Positions 1-6,281 are shown, counted from the first letter of the stretch. The stretch: DNA of 6,281 nt from Acidobacteriota bacterium (GCA_024640445.1 JAHEEZ010000210.1:1-6281), one strand, 5' to 3'. A program made the numbers and translations. Notes: generated by a model from the sequence alone, not told the origin.

Positions 1-154
1 TTGAAGATTCGCTGGTCACGGAATCGCCGGGAAGGATGACGGTTTCCGGCTCGCTCATCGAAGCCGGGCCATCCAGCAAAGCCTCGCCGTCGTCGAGGCA
101 GAAGCTCAGCGTATCGTCGGTGTAGTCCCGGCCGCATTGTGGGCATCGTTTCAT
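1..154 (-). CDS. Zinc-ribbon N-terminal protein, 3' part cut off by the window edge
   Basis: An open frame begins at the ATG at 154-152 and runs off the left edge after 51 codons. It begins MKRCPQCGRDYTDDTLSFCL, followed by DDGEALLDGP and a stretch rich in Ser, Glu and Pro. Cys4 and Cys7 form a CxxC knuckle, and Cys19 sits in FCLDDG, where a classical zinc ribbon would have a second CxxC. The fourth ligand is therefore either Asp or absent. From memory, this N-terminus is common in Blastocatellia proteins, where it precedes varied C-terminal parts such as TolB-like/TPR or other signalling domains; what follows here is not visible. The gene lies 22 bases downstream of the 1318-residue kinase on the same strand, so the two are probably co-transcribed. 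No good Shine-Dalgarno is seen; a GGAA lies 13 bases before the ATG, which is too far. The start is chosen because the family motif begins at this Met. The frame and start are well supported, the final function unknown. Confidence 0.85.
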   Translation of the reverse strand, partial: MKRCPQCGRDYTDDTLSFCLDDGEALLDGPASMSEPETVILPGDSVTSESS

Positions 155-176
155 TGTCGATCAAACATTCCAGCCG

Positions 177-3100
177 CTATTTACGCTTGTTTTGCGCGTA
201 TTTGAACAGTCCGGTCTTGTCCAGGATAGCATCGAATCGCGGGTCGGACCTTAGCGGATCCAGCGTCGGGGCAACCCAAAGCGTCGGGGCGACGTAAGGT
301 TGTTTCTCCATCGCCTTGTCGAGTTGTGCGAACGCCTTATCCTTTTCTCCCAGTTTGGCGTAGATGTTAGCTAACTGCCAGTACGAAGGTAGATCGCTTC
401 GTTCCTGGGCGCGTGCCAGCCCTAAATCCAAACGCTTCTGCCAATAACCCCGGGACCCTGCCGCCCGAATAGCCTCAATGAGTTCAGAGGTTTCTCGTTG
501 TCTCCGGTCGCCCCGGTCCCTCTGTTCGACGGGTTTGCCACTGTCTTCCGCGGCCTTCTCCAGTTCCCCGGTCTCTTCGAATACGTCGGACAGATAACGA
601 TAGCTGCGGGCGAAATCGGGATCAAGAACGATCCCTCTCTCAAATTCCTTCTTCGCCTCCTCGTATCTGCCGGCCCAGAAATAAGCGCGGCCGCGGTCGC
701 AAATGATCACAAGTGAGAGAGGATCTATCTCAAGGGCCTTCTCGAAATGCGCAAAACACTCTTCGAATCGCCCCATGTAGCAAAGCGCTTCGGCGTACCA
801 GTGATGGGCTGTGGCGTAACCGGGGTTCAGCTTGATCGCGGTCCGGAACTCGCTCTCAGCCTTCTCCCAGTTCCATCTCCAAAATAAATAGTGGCTTCCG
901 AGCGAAGCGTGGACCTCGCTCGAATCCGGCGCAAGTGATCTCGCCTTCTCGAGCGCCTCAAAGATCTTGTCCCGTCTAGTCGGGTAATCGAGATCCCCAG
1001 CGTTAAAGAGAGCCATCGCGTTGGCAAGTCCGACGTAAGGCAGTGCATAGTCGGGATCGAGCTTAATCGCCTCCCTGTAATACCCGATCGCCTTTAAGTA
1101 GTCTTTGCTGTCCCGTTTGTTGTAGTGATACAGACCTTTCAGGTACGCCGTGTATGCTTCGGGATTTTTCGTACGGGTCTCGGCACCTTTCTTGTCGGGA
1201 CTGCCTGTCAGGGTCGCCTTTATCCGGGTCTGCACGTCTTCGGCGATCTCGTTCTGGAGCGCGATCAGGTCCTTCCGGGTCCGGTCGTACTTCCGGCTCC
1301 AGATCACGTTCTCCGTGGAGACATCGACCAGCTCCAGGCTGAGCGAGATCTGATCGCTTCGCTGCGTCACCCGGCCCGTAAGGACCGCCTGGACGTTCAG
1401 TTCGCTGCCTATCTTCCGAACCCCGCCATCTTTGCCTTTGAACCGAAAAACCGAGCTTCGCGCCTTCACGTTCAGTTTCGGGATCTGGGAAAGACTGCTG
1501 ATCAGCGTATCGGTCATGCCGTCTGAAAGGTATTCAGTGTCGGCGTTTCCGCTTTCATTCACGAACGGCATCACCGCTATTGAATCGATCACGCGGTCGC
1601 CGGCCGCAAAATAGCTGTACCCCAAATAGACTGCCGCGATCGCGATCAGAACTGCAAAGATCCCGGCCACGAGCCAGGTGAAAGGGAAGGAGCGCTTCTT
1701 GACTGCCGGCTCTTCCGCCGTCTCTTCTTCCGCGGTATCGCTGTGCATCACCATGGTCGGCGCTTCGAGTGAGCGGTCTGTCACCGTCGATACCGGATAA
1801 CACGGCTTGACCCCGACCTTCAAAGCCGCAGCCCTGAACCTGGGTTCGGACCAGTAATCTTCCAGCATCGGATCGATAAGCGTAAAAGGCAGTTTGATCG
1901 CCCTTTCCGATACCGCCTTATCAATATAGTCGAGCACCTTTTCGCGGTTTCCGAGGCCTGCATAGAGGCGTGCGAAATTCACGGCTGAGACGTAGCCTTC
2001 CGAAGCGTCACGCTCCAGGTCCGCCAGTATTCGGAGGGATTCATCCTGCTTCCCCGCCATCGCGTAAACGCGCCCGATGTCCGCTACGATATGCTGACTG
2101 CCGTTCGTCAGCGATCTGGCGTTGCTCAGGGACGCGAGCGCCTCCGCGTACTGACCCTTCCGCGCGTAGCTAAGGCCGAGTACCCAGTGAGCGAAGAAAT
2201 GATTCGGGGCGATCTCGATGGTTTTGAGCGATTGGTCGATCGACTTGTCCAGTATGTCCGAAAAGTAATACCACCACGCTACTGCCCCATTGAATATGGC
2301 CGTGAACGGTTCAAGTTCGCAGGCGCGGTCTTCAGCGGCAACGGCTTCATCCCCCAGACCAAGCAGGACCAGGGTCGTCGATTCCAGATGATGTGCAAAT
2401 GCGTAGCGTGGATTATTCTCGATCGCTCTGCGGAACTCGGTGAGCGATCCGTCGAAATCCCAGTCGTAAAACGTCTTCTTTATTGCCGACGAGACAAGCG
2501 TCTCCGCAAGGCTGTCATCAAGCTCCAGCCCTTTTTCAACGAGAGGCGTTAGTGCCGTTTCCGCTTCGGCCGGCGCCACAGCCTCGTAAAACCCGCGGAA
2601 TACCCAGCAGTCGGCAAGGCCCGAATACGCTATCGCATAGTCCGGATCGATCTCGATCGCGCGTTCGAAATAGTCGATCGCCTTCATGAAGCCTTCCGGC
2701 GTCCTCTTAAAGAAGAAGAACCGTCCCCGAAGGTAGAGTTGATAGGCCTCGGCGTTATTCGTGTATCGCTTGAGCACCGCCTCGCGCTCTTCGCCGAGAA
2801 GCCGTACTTTCAGCGCATCGGCGACCGAGAGCGCGATCTCGTCCTGGATCTCGAAAATGTCCTTCATCTCGCGGTCGAACTGCTCGGACCACAGCTGATA
2901 GCCGTTGGAGGTATCGACGAGCTGCACCGAGATGCGGACCTTGTTTCCGGATTTCCTGACGCTGCCGTCCAGTATCGTGCCGACCCCGAGCAAATCTCCG
3001 ATCTCCATCGCGCTTTTGCCCGACCCCTTGAAGGCGAAGGAAGTGCTTCGTGCGGCCACCTTGAGCTCGCCGATCTTCGCCAACGTCCCAAGGAGCTCTT

Positions 3101-4133
3101 CGGCAAGGCCGTCGCAGAAGAACTCGTTGTCCTCGTCGGCGCTCATATTGGTGAACGGAAGTACGGCAACGGAACTGAAACTGCCCGTTTCGACAGTCGA
3201 CCTTCGCTCGAACACCCGTGTTGGTTCACGGTCGGGCGTCTCGGTCGTCTTCAGGCGCTCGCGGATCTGAAGCTCCTGTTTCAGCTCCGAAAGGTCAGCG
3301 AGGAGATCCGACGCCGACGGATACCGGTTATCCTTTTCCTTCTCGAGGGCACGGAATACTATCTTCTCAAGCTCGGGAGGCAGGTTCCGTTCGATCTCGG
3401 ACAAAGGCCGCGGCGCCCTGGTGAGAACCGCCGCCATCACGTCACTTGTGGTCTCGCCTTCGAATGGCCGGACCTGCGAGAGCATTTCGTAAAGCAGCAC
3501 TCCGAGGCTGAAGATGTCGGTCCGGTGGTCAACTCCCCGCCCGCGAACCTGTTCCGGGGACATGTAGTTGGGAGTTCCCATTACCATCCCGGGTTGGGTC
3601 TGGACCTTGGCGATCGTTTCGTTCTCGAGACCTTGTGAGTCCGGATCGGTTTTTTGAGTCAGTTTGGCGAGGCCGAAATCGAGAACCTTGACGATCCCGT
3701 CGTTCCTCAACATCACGTTGTCCGACTTGATGTCGCGATGAACGATTCCGGCTTCGTGAGCGGCGCGAAGGGCTGACGCAGCCTGGATCGCGATATCGAT
3801 GGCCTCGTCGATGGAGAGTTTTCGTTCGGACATCGCGTGGTTCAGGTCCTTTCCGTCTATGTACTCTGTTGCGATGAAATCAACTGCGTCGGCCGTTCCG
3901 ATCTCAAAAACCGTGATGATGTTGGGATGATTAAGAGCTGAAGCCGCCTTCGCTTCCTGAATGAAGCGGTCGAGCTTTTCCTTGTCGTTCTTGAAGTCTT
4001 CGGAGAGGAACTTGATCGCTACCTTTCGTCCGAGCTTTGTGTCCTCGGCGAGATACACCTCGCCCATACCGCCCTTTCCGATCTGGGAAAGGATCTTGTA
4101 ATGGGAAATTGTCGTGTTGGGCTCTAGCTTCAT
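177..4133 (-). CDS. Double-module receptor-like Ser/Thr protein kinase (kinase-TolB-TPR-TM-TolB-TPR)
   Basis: Complete 1318-residue protein (ATG at 4133, TAG at 179-177), predicted to phosphorylate proteins on Ser/Thr. The kinase domain spans about residues 11-285: glycine loop GKGGMGEVY (19-27), Lys41 in VAIK, Glu60 in the C-helix, HRDIKSDN (132-139), DFG (152-154) and SPE (192-194). All key catalytic residues are present, so it should be active. TolB-like domain A (about 320-446, VAVLPF...DGLAEELL...IQDEIA) is followed by TPR array A (about 462-740) and an end-like motif, EPRF...VGV, at 763-775. An acidic linker (777-811) leads through KKR to one transmembrane helix (about 818-842). TolB-like domain B (850-975) and TPR array B (990-1280) end in LDPLRSDPRF. 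The KKR before the helix suggests the N-terminal side is cytoplasmic. Single-module relatives are, from memory, some 800-950 residues, so this one looks like a fusion. The start is supported by the typical short lead MKLEPNTTISHYKI; no clear Shine-Dalgarno precedes it. Ligand and targets are unknown. Confidence 0.96.
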   Translation of the reverse strand: MKLEPNTTISHYKILSQIGKGGMGEVYLAEDTKLGRKVAIKFLSEDFKNDKEKLDRFIQEAKAASALNHPNIITVFEIGTADAVDFIATEYIDGKDLNHAMSERKLSIDEAIDIAIQAASALRAAHEAGIVHRDIKSDNVMLRNDGIVKVLDFGLAKLTQKTDPDSQGLENETIAKVQTQPGMVMGTPNYMSPEQVRGRGVDHRTDIFSLGVLLYEMLSQVRPFEGETTSDVMAAVLTRAPRPLSEIERNLPPELEKIVFRALEKEKDNRYPSASDLLADLSELKQELQIRERLKTTETPDREPTRVFERRSTVETGSFSSVAVLPFTNMSADEDNEFFCDGLAEELLGTLAKIGELKVAARSTSFAFKGSGKSAMEIGDLLGVGTILDGSVRKSGNKVRISVQLVDTSNGYQLWSEQFDREMKDIFEIQDEIALSVADALKVRLLGEEREAVLKRYTNNAEAYQLYLRGRFFFFKRTPEGFMKAIDYFERAIEIDPDYAIAYSGLADCWVFRGFYEAVAPAEAETALTPLVEKGLELDDSLAETLVSSAIKKTFYDWDFDGSLTEFRRAIENNPRYAFAHHLESTTLVLLGLGDEAVAAEDRACELEPFTAIFNGAVAWWYYFSDILDKSIDQSLKTIEIAPNHFFAHWVLGLSYARKGQYAEALASLSNARSLTNGSQHIVADIGRVYAMAGKQDESLRILADLERDASEGYVSAVNFARLYAGLGNREKVLDYIDKAVSERAIKLPFTLIDPMLEDYWSEPRFRAAALKVGVKPCYPVSTVTDRSLEAPTMVMHSDTAEEETAEEPAVKKRSFPFTWLVAGIFAVLIAIAAVYLGYSYFAAGDRVIDSIAVMPFVNESGNADTEYLSDGMTDTLISSLSQIPKLNVKARSSVFRFKGKDGGVRKIGSELNVQAVLTGRVTQRSDQISLSLELVDVSTENVIWSRKYDRTRKDLIALQNEIAEDVQTRIKATLTGSPDKKGAETRTKNPEAYTAYLKGLYHYNKRDSKDYLKAIGYYREAIKLDPDYALPYVGLANAMALFNAGDLDYPTRRDKIFEALEKARSLAPDSSEVHASLGSHYLFWRWNWEKAESEFRTAIKLNPGYATAHHWYAEALCYMGRFEECFAHFEKALEIDPLSLVIICDRGRAYFWAGRYEEAKKEFERGIVLDPDFARSYRYLSDVFEETGELEKAAEDSGKPVEQRDRGDRRQRETSELIEAIRAAGSRGYWQKRLDLGLARAQERSDLPSYWQLANIYAKLGEKDKAFAQLDKAMEKQPYVAPTLWVAPTLDPLRSDPRFDAILDKTGLFKYAQNKRK
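207..1586 (-). other. Module B of the double kinase: extracytoplasmic TolB-like domain plus TPR array
   Basis: Encodes residues 850-1309, immediately after the transmembrane helix encoded at 1608-1682. The TolB-like core reads DSIAVMPF, YLSDGMTDTLI, ARSSVFRFKGK, VIWSRKYDR and LQNEIAEDV. The TPR array includes the family hallmark FWRWNWEKAESEF before a unit ending NPGYATAHHWY. Over the first 90 residues it matches the neighbouring kinase's domain (encoded at about 5420-5687) at 61 positions by hand count, against 35 for module A. Module B therefore belongs to the membrane-anchored subtype. Confidence 0.85.
262..293 (-). repeat. Short direct repeat inside the C-terminal end of the double kinase
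   Basis: A 14-base unit occurs at 262-275 and again at 280-293, with one mismatch and an 18-base period. It encodes the in-frame echo VAPTLW-VAPTLD (residues 1281-1292), just before the closing LRSDPRF motif. The C-terminal segment has about the length I would expect in the family, so this may be chance convergence rather than an insertion. Confidence 0.5.
1806..3176 (-). other. Module A of the double kinase: soluble TolB-like domain plus TPR array
   Basis: Encodes residues 320-776 of the 1318-residue kinase, directly after the kinase domain and with no membrane helix between them. The TolB-like core carries SSVAVLPFTN, CDGLAEELLGTL, LVDTSNGYQLW and the closing IQDEIALSVAD. TPR units follow with the usual (A/L)xxDPxYAxAY pattern, for example at 485-510 and 563-592. 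The module ends in DYWSEPRFRAAALKVGV, the kind of sequence that closes stand-alone members of the family. By hand count its first 90 residues match module B at only 35 positions, so it is not a recent copy of B. Confidence 0.85.
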
Positions 4134-4219
4134 AAAGAGAAGTGATGGGTGATACGTGTCGAGGTGACTGCTAAATGAGAGTTAGAAATTGATAATGCAA
4201 AACAATGAAGAATAGCGGG

Positions 4220-4240
4220 GCGACCTGAAAGACGGTTCGC
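4220..4240 (-). other. Small hairpin at the apex of the intergenic palindrome
   Basis: On the minus strand GCGAACC (4240-4234) can pair with GGTCGC (4225-4220), with one bulged A and an 8-base loop. It is the GC-richest part of the gap. No T run follows directly on the minus strand, so it is not a convincing intrinsic terminator. It is better seen as part of the palindrome, though a weak transcriptional or mRNA-stability role is possible. Confidence 0.35.
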
Positions 4241-4247
4241 ATCCAAG

Positions 4248-4268
4248 CATCAACTGTCAATTATCAAT
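4248..4268. repeat. Three tandem degenerate 7-base repeats
   Basis: Three consecutive heptamers fit YRTCAAY: CATCAAC at 4248-4254, TGTCAAT at 4255-4261 and TATCAAT at 4262-4268. The reverse complement of the last unit, ATTGATA, occurs at 4188-4194 in the opposite arm of the palindrome. The pattern resembles the short tandemly repeated heptamers (STRR) known from filamentous cyanobacteria. No coding frame explains the 7-base period. Confidence 0.5.
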
Positions 4269-4278
4269 CTTTCCAAAA

Positions 4279-4313
4279 TCTCTGCTCAGTACTCATCACC
4301 CATCATTCATCTC
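4279..4313. repeat. Tandem degenerate 7-base repeats abutting the stop codon of the right-hand kinase gene
   Basis: The last three heptamers fit YCATCWY: TCATCAC at 4293-4299, CCATCAT at 4300-4306 and TCATCTC at 4307-4313. Two weaker units precede them, TCAGTAC at 4286-4292 and TCTCTGC at 4279-4285. The array ends exactly where the TAA at 4316-4314 begins. A mirror-image pair (AGTGATG, GGTGATA) lies at 4141-4154 beside the start of the other kinase gene and forms the outer arm of the palindrome. Confidence 0.45.
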
Positions 4314-6281
4314 TTACTCCGGAATGTTCAACCGTTTCAAAAGGTCCTTGTACCGCGGATCATCGCGGAGTGATTCATACGGGATCTCACGCGCGACCCT
4401 CGTTACGTCCGCTCCGTCAGTTTCGGCCTTCTCCACCCATTCGAATGCTTTGTCCTTGTCGCCGAGCCCCGCATATACGGCGGCAGCGTAAACTCCGCTG
4501 GATTCATTCCTGTCGTACTGCTGTTCGATCTCTTTCACTATGGCCTGGGCTTCCGCGCGCTTTCCTGTGACTGCATAACCATAGCCCAGATTTCCGAGCG
4601 TACTCGGTTCTCTACTGCTCAATTCGACAGCTTTCTCCAGATTTTCGATCGCTTCGGCATTGCGCCCCTTCTTGATCAACGACAGACCCAAATAAGTATA
4701 GGGAAACGGAAAATCGGGATTCAGGTCGATTATCTTTTTGGCACTTTCGATACTTGCATCGAAATCGTTCTGGAACTGATACGTCACCGCAACATTGGTC
4801 ATGATCACCATCGAAAGAGGATCAAGCTCGTTCGCGCGCTTTATCAGCACACTCGCTTCATCGGCGCGCCCAATTGAGACCAACAAAATGGAATACCACT
4901 GATATCCCGTCGCGTATTTCGGACTGAGTTCGATCGCCTTCTTGAATTCGCTTTCTGCGTCGCTCCACCGCCGAAGATTCTTATATACGAGTCCAAGCGT
5001 CGCGTGCGGCTCTCCAAGCGAGGGGTCGATGGCGATCGCGCGCTCGGCAAAGATCCTCGCCTGCTTAGACGTCTCGGTTATCGATGCCCCTGAGTACTCG
5101 TTCAGCAACGCGTAGCAATCGCCCAACCCCACGAACGCGAGCGCGTAGTTCGGATCTTTGTCAGCCGCGATCTTGAATTGTTCGATCGCTTTGTTAAGGT
5201 TATCGCCGATGCGTTTGTTCCAGTAGAATCGTCCTTTCAGGTAAGCCTGGTAAGCTTCCGGGTTGGTCGTGCCGGTGCTTGTCACCTTCGTTTCTTCCTC
5301 GCCCGAAAGCCTCGATCTGAGCTTGGTCGAAACATCCCTTGCGATCTCATTCTGCAGCGAAACGAGTTCGGACTGTTTACGGTTGTATCTCTCGCTCCAG
5401 ATCACTATGTCCTTCTGAACATCAATAAGTTCGAGGCTAAGTGTCATCTGCTCCCCGCGCTGGGTGATTCGGCCGTTCAGTATCGCCTGAACACCCAGTT
5501 CCTCGCCGATGGTCCTGGCGTCAGTTTCCTTTCCTTTGTAGCGAAAGACGGAAGATCGCGGCTTGACCTGCAGGTTCGGCAATTTCGACAGACTTCCGAT
5601 CAAGGTCTCTGTCATTCCGTCCGACAGATACTCGACGTCCTGATCGCCGCTCTCGTTGGTGAACGGCATCACCGCGATCGACTCTATTTGTTCCGACCCT
5701 CCGGAGAAGAAAGCAAAATATGAGGTTGCCGCAATGGCGGCGACAGCCAGGACGGCTATGGCCGCAGTCGCCAGTTTGTGCGATTTCGCCTGCGTCACCG
5801 CGTACTCGAGGCTGGAAGTTGAGGTCAGGTTCTGGGTCGATTGTGCGCTTTCAGCCGTGACTGTTTCGCCGGTCGGAGGCGGCGCGGTCAGTTGACCGGA
5901 GTTCGGGATGACCGATCTCTCAAGCTCGCCCTGAATGTCCAGATCGCGCCTGAGATTCTTGAGATCGACGACCAGATCTCCGGAACCCTGATACCGCATC
6001 GCCTTGTCTTTGGTCAGCGTCTTGCGGACGATGCGCTGCAGTTCGTCCGGGACGTTCTCTAGCAGCTTCGGCTCATTCTCGAGAATGGAGACGATCGTGT
6101 GGTTTGTCGTCTCGCCTTCAAAGGGGACTTTTCCCGAAAGCATTTCGTAAAGGACCACCCCTAGGCTCCAGATGTCGGTCCTTGCGTCGGTTTCCTGTCC
6201 GCGCGCCTGCTCCGGCGACATGTACGAAACGGTCCCCATCACGACACCCGGATTGGTCTTTACAAGAGCTTTGGTTTCGCC
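4314..6281 (-). CDS. Membrane-anchored Ser/Thr protein kinase with TolB-like and TPR domains, 5' part outside the window
   Basis: The frame is open from the right edge to the TAA at 4316-4314, giving 655 visible residues. The GTG at 6242 is not the start: the frame continues upstream with kinase activation-segment sequence (GETKALVKTNPGV). Visible in order, numbered from the edge: activation segment and SPE (22-24), DIWSLG (36-41) and the C-lobe to about residue 115; a Ser/Thr/Pro-rich linker (123-165); one Ala-rich transmembrane helix (about 170-192); a TolB-like domain (199-325) with SIAVMPF, YLSDGMTETLI and LQNEIA; a TPR array (about 340-630); and the usual end motif LRDDPRYKDLLKRL. Glycine loop, catalytic Lys and HRD lie outside, so activity cannot be judged. 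The layout puts the kinase in the cytoplasm and the TolB/TPR part outside it, as expected for a one-pass receptor kinase. The neighbouring 1318-residue kinase shares the same TM-TolB-TPR type. Probably several hundred bases of coding sequence are missing. Confidence 0.96.
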   Translation of the reverse strand, partial: GETKALVKTNPGVVMGTVSYMSPEQARGQETDARTDIWSLGVVLYEMLSGKVPFEGETTNHTIVSILENEPKLLENVPDELQRIVRKTLTKDKAMRYQGSGDLVVDLKNLRRDLDIQGELERSVIPNSGQLTAPPPTGETVTAESAQSTQNLTSTSSLEYAVTQAKSHKLATAAIAVLAVAAIAATSYFAFFSGGSEQIESIAVMPFTNESGDQDVEYLSDGMTETLIGSLSKLPNLQVKPRSSVFRYKGKETDARTIGEELGVQAILNGRITQRGEQMTLSLELIDVQKDIVIWSERYNRKQSELVSLQNEIARDVSTKLRSRLSGEEETKVTSTGTTNPEAYQAYLKGRFYWNKRIGDNLNKAIEQFKIAADKDPNYALAFVGLGDCYALLNEYSGASITETSKQARIFAERAIAIDPSLGEPHATLGLVYKNLRRWSDAESEFKKAIELSPKYATGYQWYSILLVSIGRADEASVLIKRANELDPLSMVIMTNVAVTYQFQNDFDASIESAKKIIDLNPDFPFPYTYLGLSLIKKGRNAEAIENLEKAVELSSREPSTLGNLGYGYAVTGKRAEAQAIVKEIEQQYDRNESSGVYAAAVYAGLGDKDKAFEWVEKAETDGADVTRVAREIPYESLRDDPRYKDLLKRLNIPE

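Larger units (their letters stand above)
4143..4305. repeat. Imperfect long palindrome filling the gap between the two kinase genes
   Basis: Three pairs of complementary segments are nested around nearly the same centre. The outer arms are TGATGGGTGAT (4143-4153) and ATCACCCATCA (4295-4305), 11 of 11 complementary. The middle arms are ATTGATAAT (4188-4196) and ATTATCAAT (4260-4268), 9 of 9. An apical hairpin lies at 4220-4240. The arms between these blocks match only weakly. The element occupies almost all of the 180-base gap, which looks richer in A and T than the flanking genes. It could be a decayed MITE or REP-like element, or an RNA structure acting between the two genes. No transposase or clear target-site duplication is visible. 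Confidence 0.55.

Noticed and set aside
1190..1240. A possible frameshift or break between the TolB-like domain B and TPR array B of the double kinase
   Set aside because: The charged stretch is an ordinary inter-domain linker; the frame stays open and the conserved NPEAYTAYLKG segment follows as in the neighbouring kinase.
2739..3638. A 299-codon plus-strand open frame opposite the kinase and TolB-A region
   Set aside because: It lies wholly antisense to a strongly conserved kinase/TolB coding region, shows no recognisable domain, and its composition follows the third-position bias of the real gene. It is a shadow.
4232..4260. A promoter for the 1318-residue kinase with a perfect TTGACA on the minus strand at 4260-4255
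   Set aside because: At 17-base spacing the -10 position reads AACCGT, which is a poor match, and the TTGACA is part of the heptamer repeat. It is not enough to call a promoter.
4220..4313. An intrinsic terminator after the right-hand kinase gene
   Set aside because: The only GC-rich hairpin (4220-4240) is not followed by a T run on the minus strand, and no other stem with a U tract is visible.
4248..4313. A CRISPR array
   Set aside because: The repeats are 7 bases, contiguous and degenerate, with no spacers.
5178..5723. A 181-codon plus-strand open frame opposite the right-hand kinase gene
   Set aside because: Antisense to the conserved TolB-like domain and membrane helix; no domain of its own and no plausible start context.
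6240..6242. GTG as the start of the right-hand kinase gene
   Set aside because: It falls inside the activation segment, and the frame continues upstream to the window edge with matching kinase sequence. The true start lies outside the window.

Overview
The window is a minus-strand block of signalling genes. It most resembles a member of the Acidobacteriota, probably the Blastocatellia/Pyrinomonadales side. Two things suggest this: the large 'Ser/Thr kinase + TolB-like domain + TPR' proteins that are greatly expanded in that group, and a downstream gene whose N-terminus (MKRCPQCGRDY..., with a later FCLDDG) is the short zinc-ribbon start typical of those genomes. The assignment rests on recalled family patterns, not on a search.

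In transcription order (right to left): (1) positions 6281-4314 hold the C-terminal 655 residues of a membrane-anchored Ser/Thr kinase, containing the end of the kinase domain, a linker, one transmembrane helix, a TolB-like domain and a TPR array. Its N-lobe and catalytic loop lie outside the window. (2) Positions 4313-4134 are a 180-base gap filled by degenerate 7-base repeats arranged as a large imperfect palindrome. (3) Positions 4133-177 hold a complete 1318-residue kinase with an unusual layout: kinase, TolB-like domain A, TPR array A, acidic linker, transmembrane helix, TolB-like domain B, TPR array B. (4) After a 22-base gap, positions 154-1 hold the first 51 codons of a zinc-ribbon protein that runs off the left edge.

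The most notable feature is the double sensor in the 1318-residue protein. Module A ends at about residue 776 with a motif that normally ends such proteins. Module B is far closer to the neighbouring kinase's TM-TolB-TPR part (hand count 61 of 90 identities over the TolB core) than to module A (35 of 90). This suggests an in-frame fusion of two different paralogues with loss of the second kinase domain. The predicted product would place one TolB/TPR module in the cytoplasm with the kinase and the other outside the cytoplasmic membrane. The ligand and the phosphorylation targets cannot be read from the sequence. I see no RNA gene, CRISPR array, transposase or phage gene.
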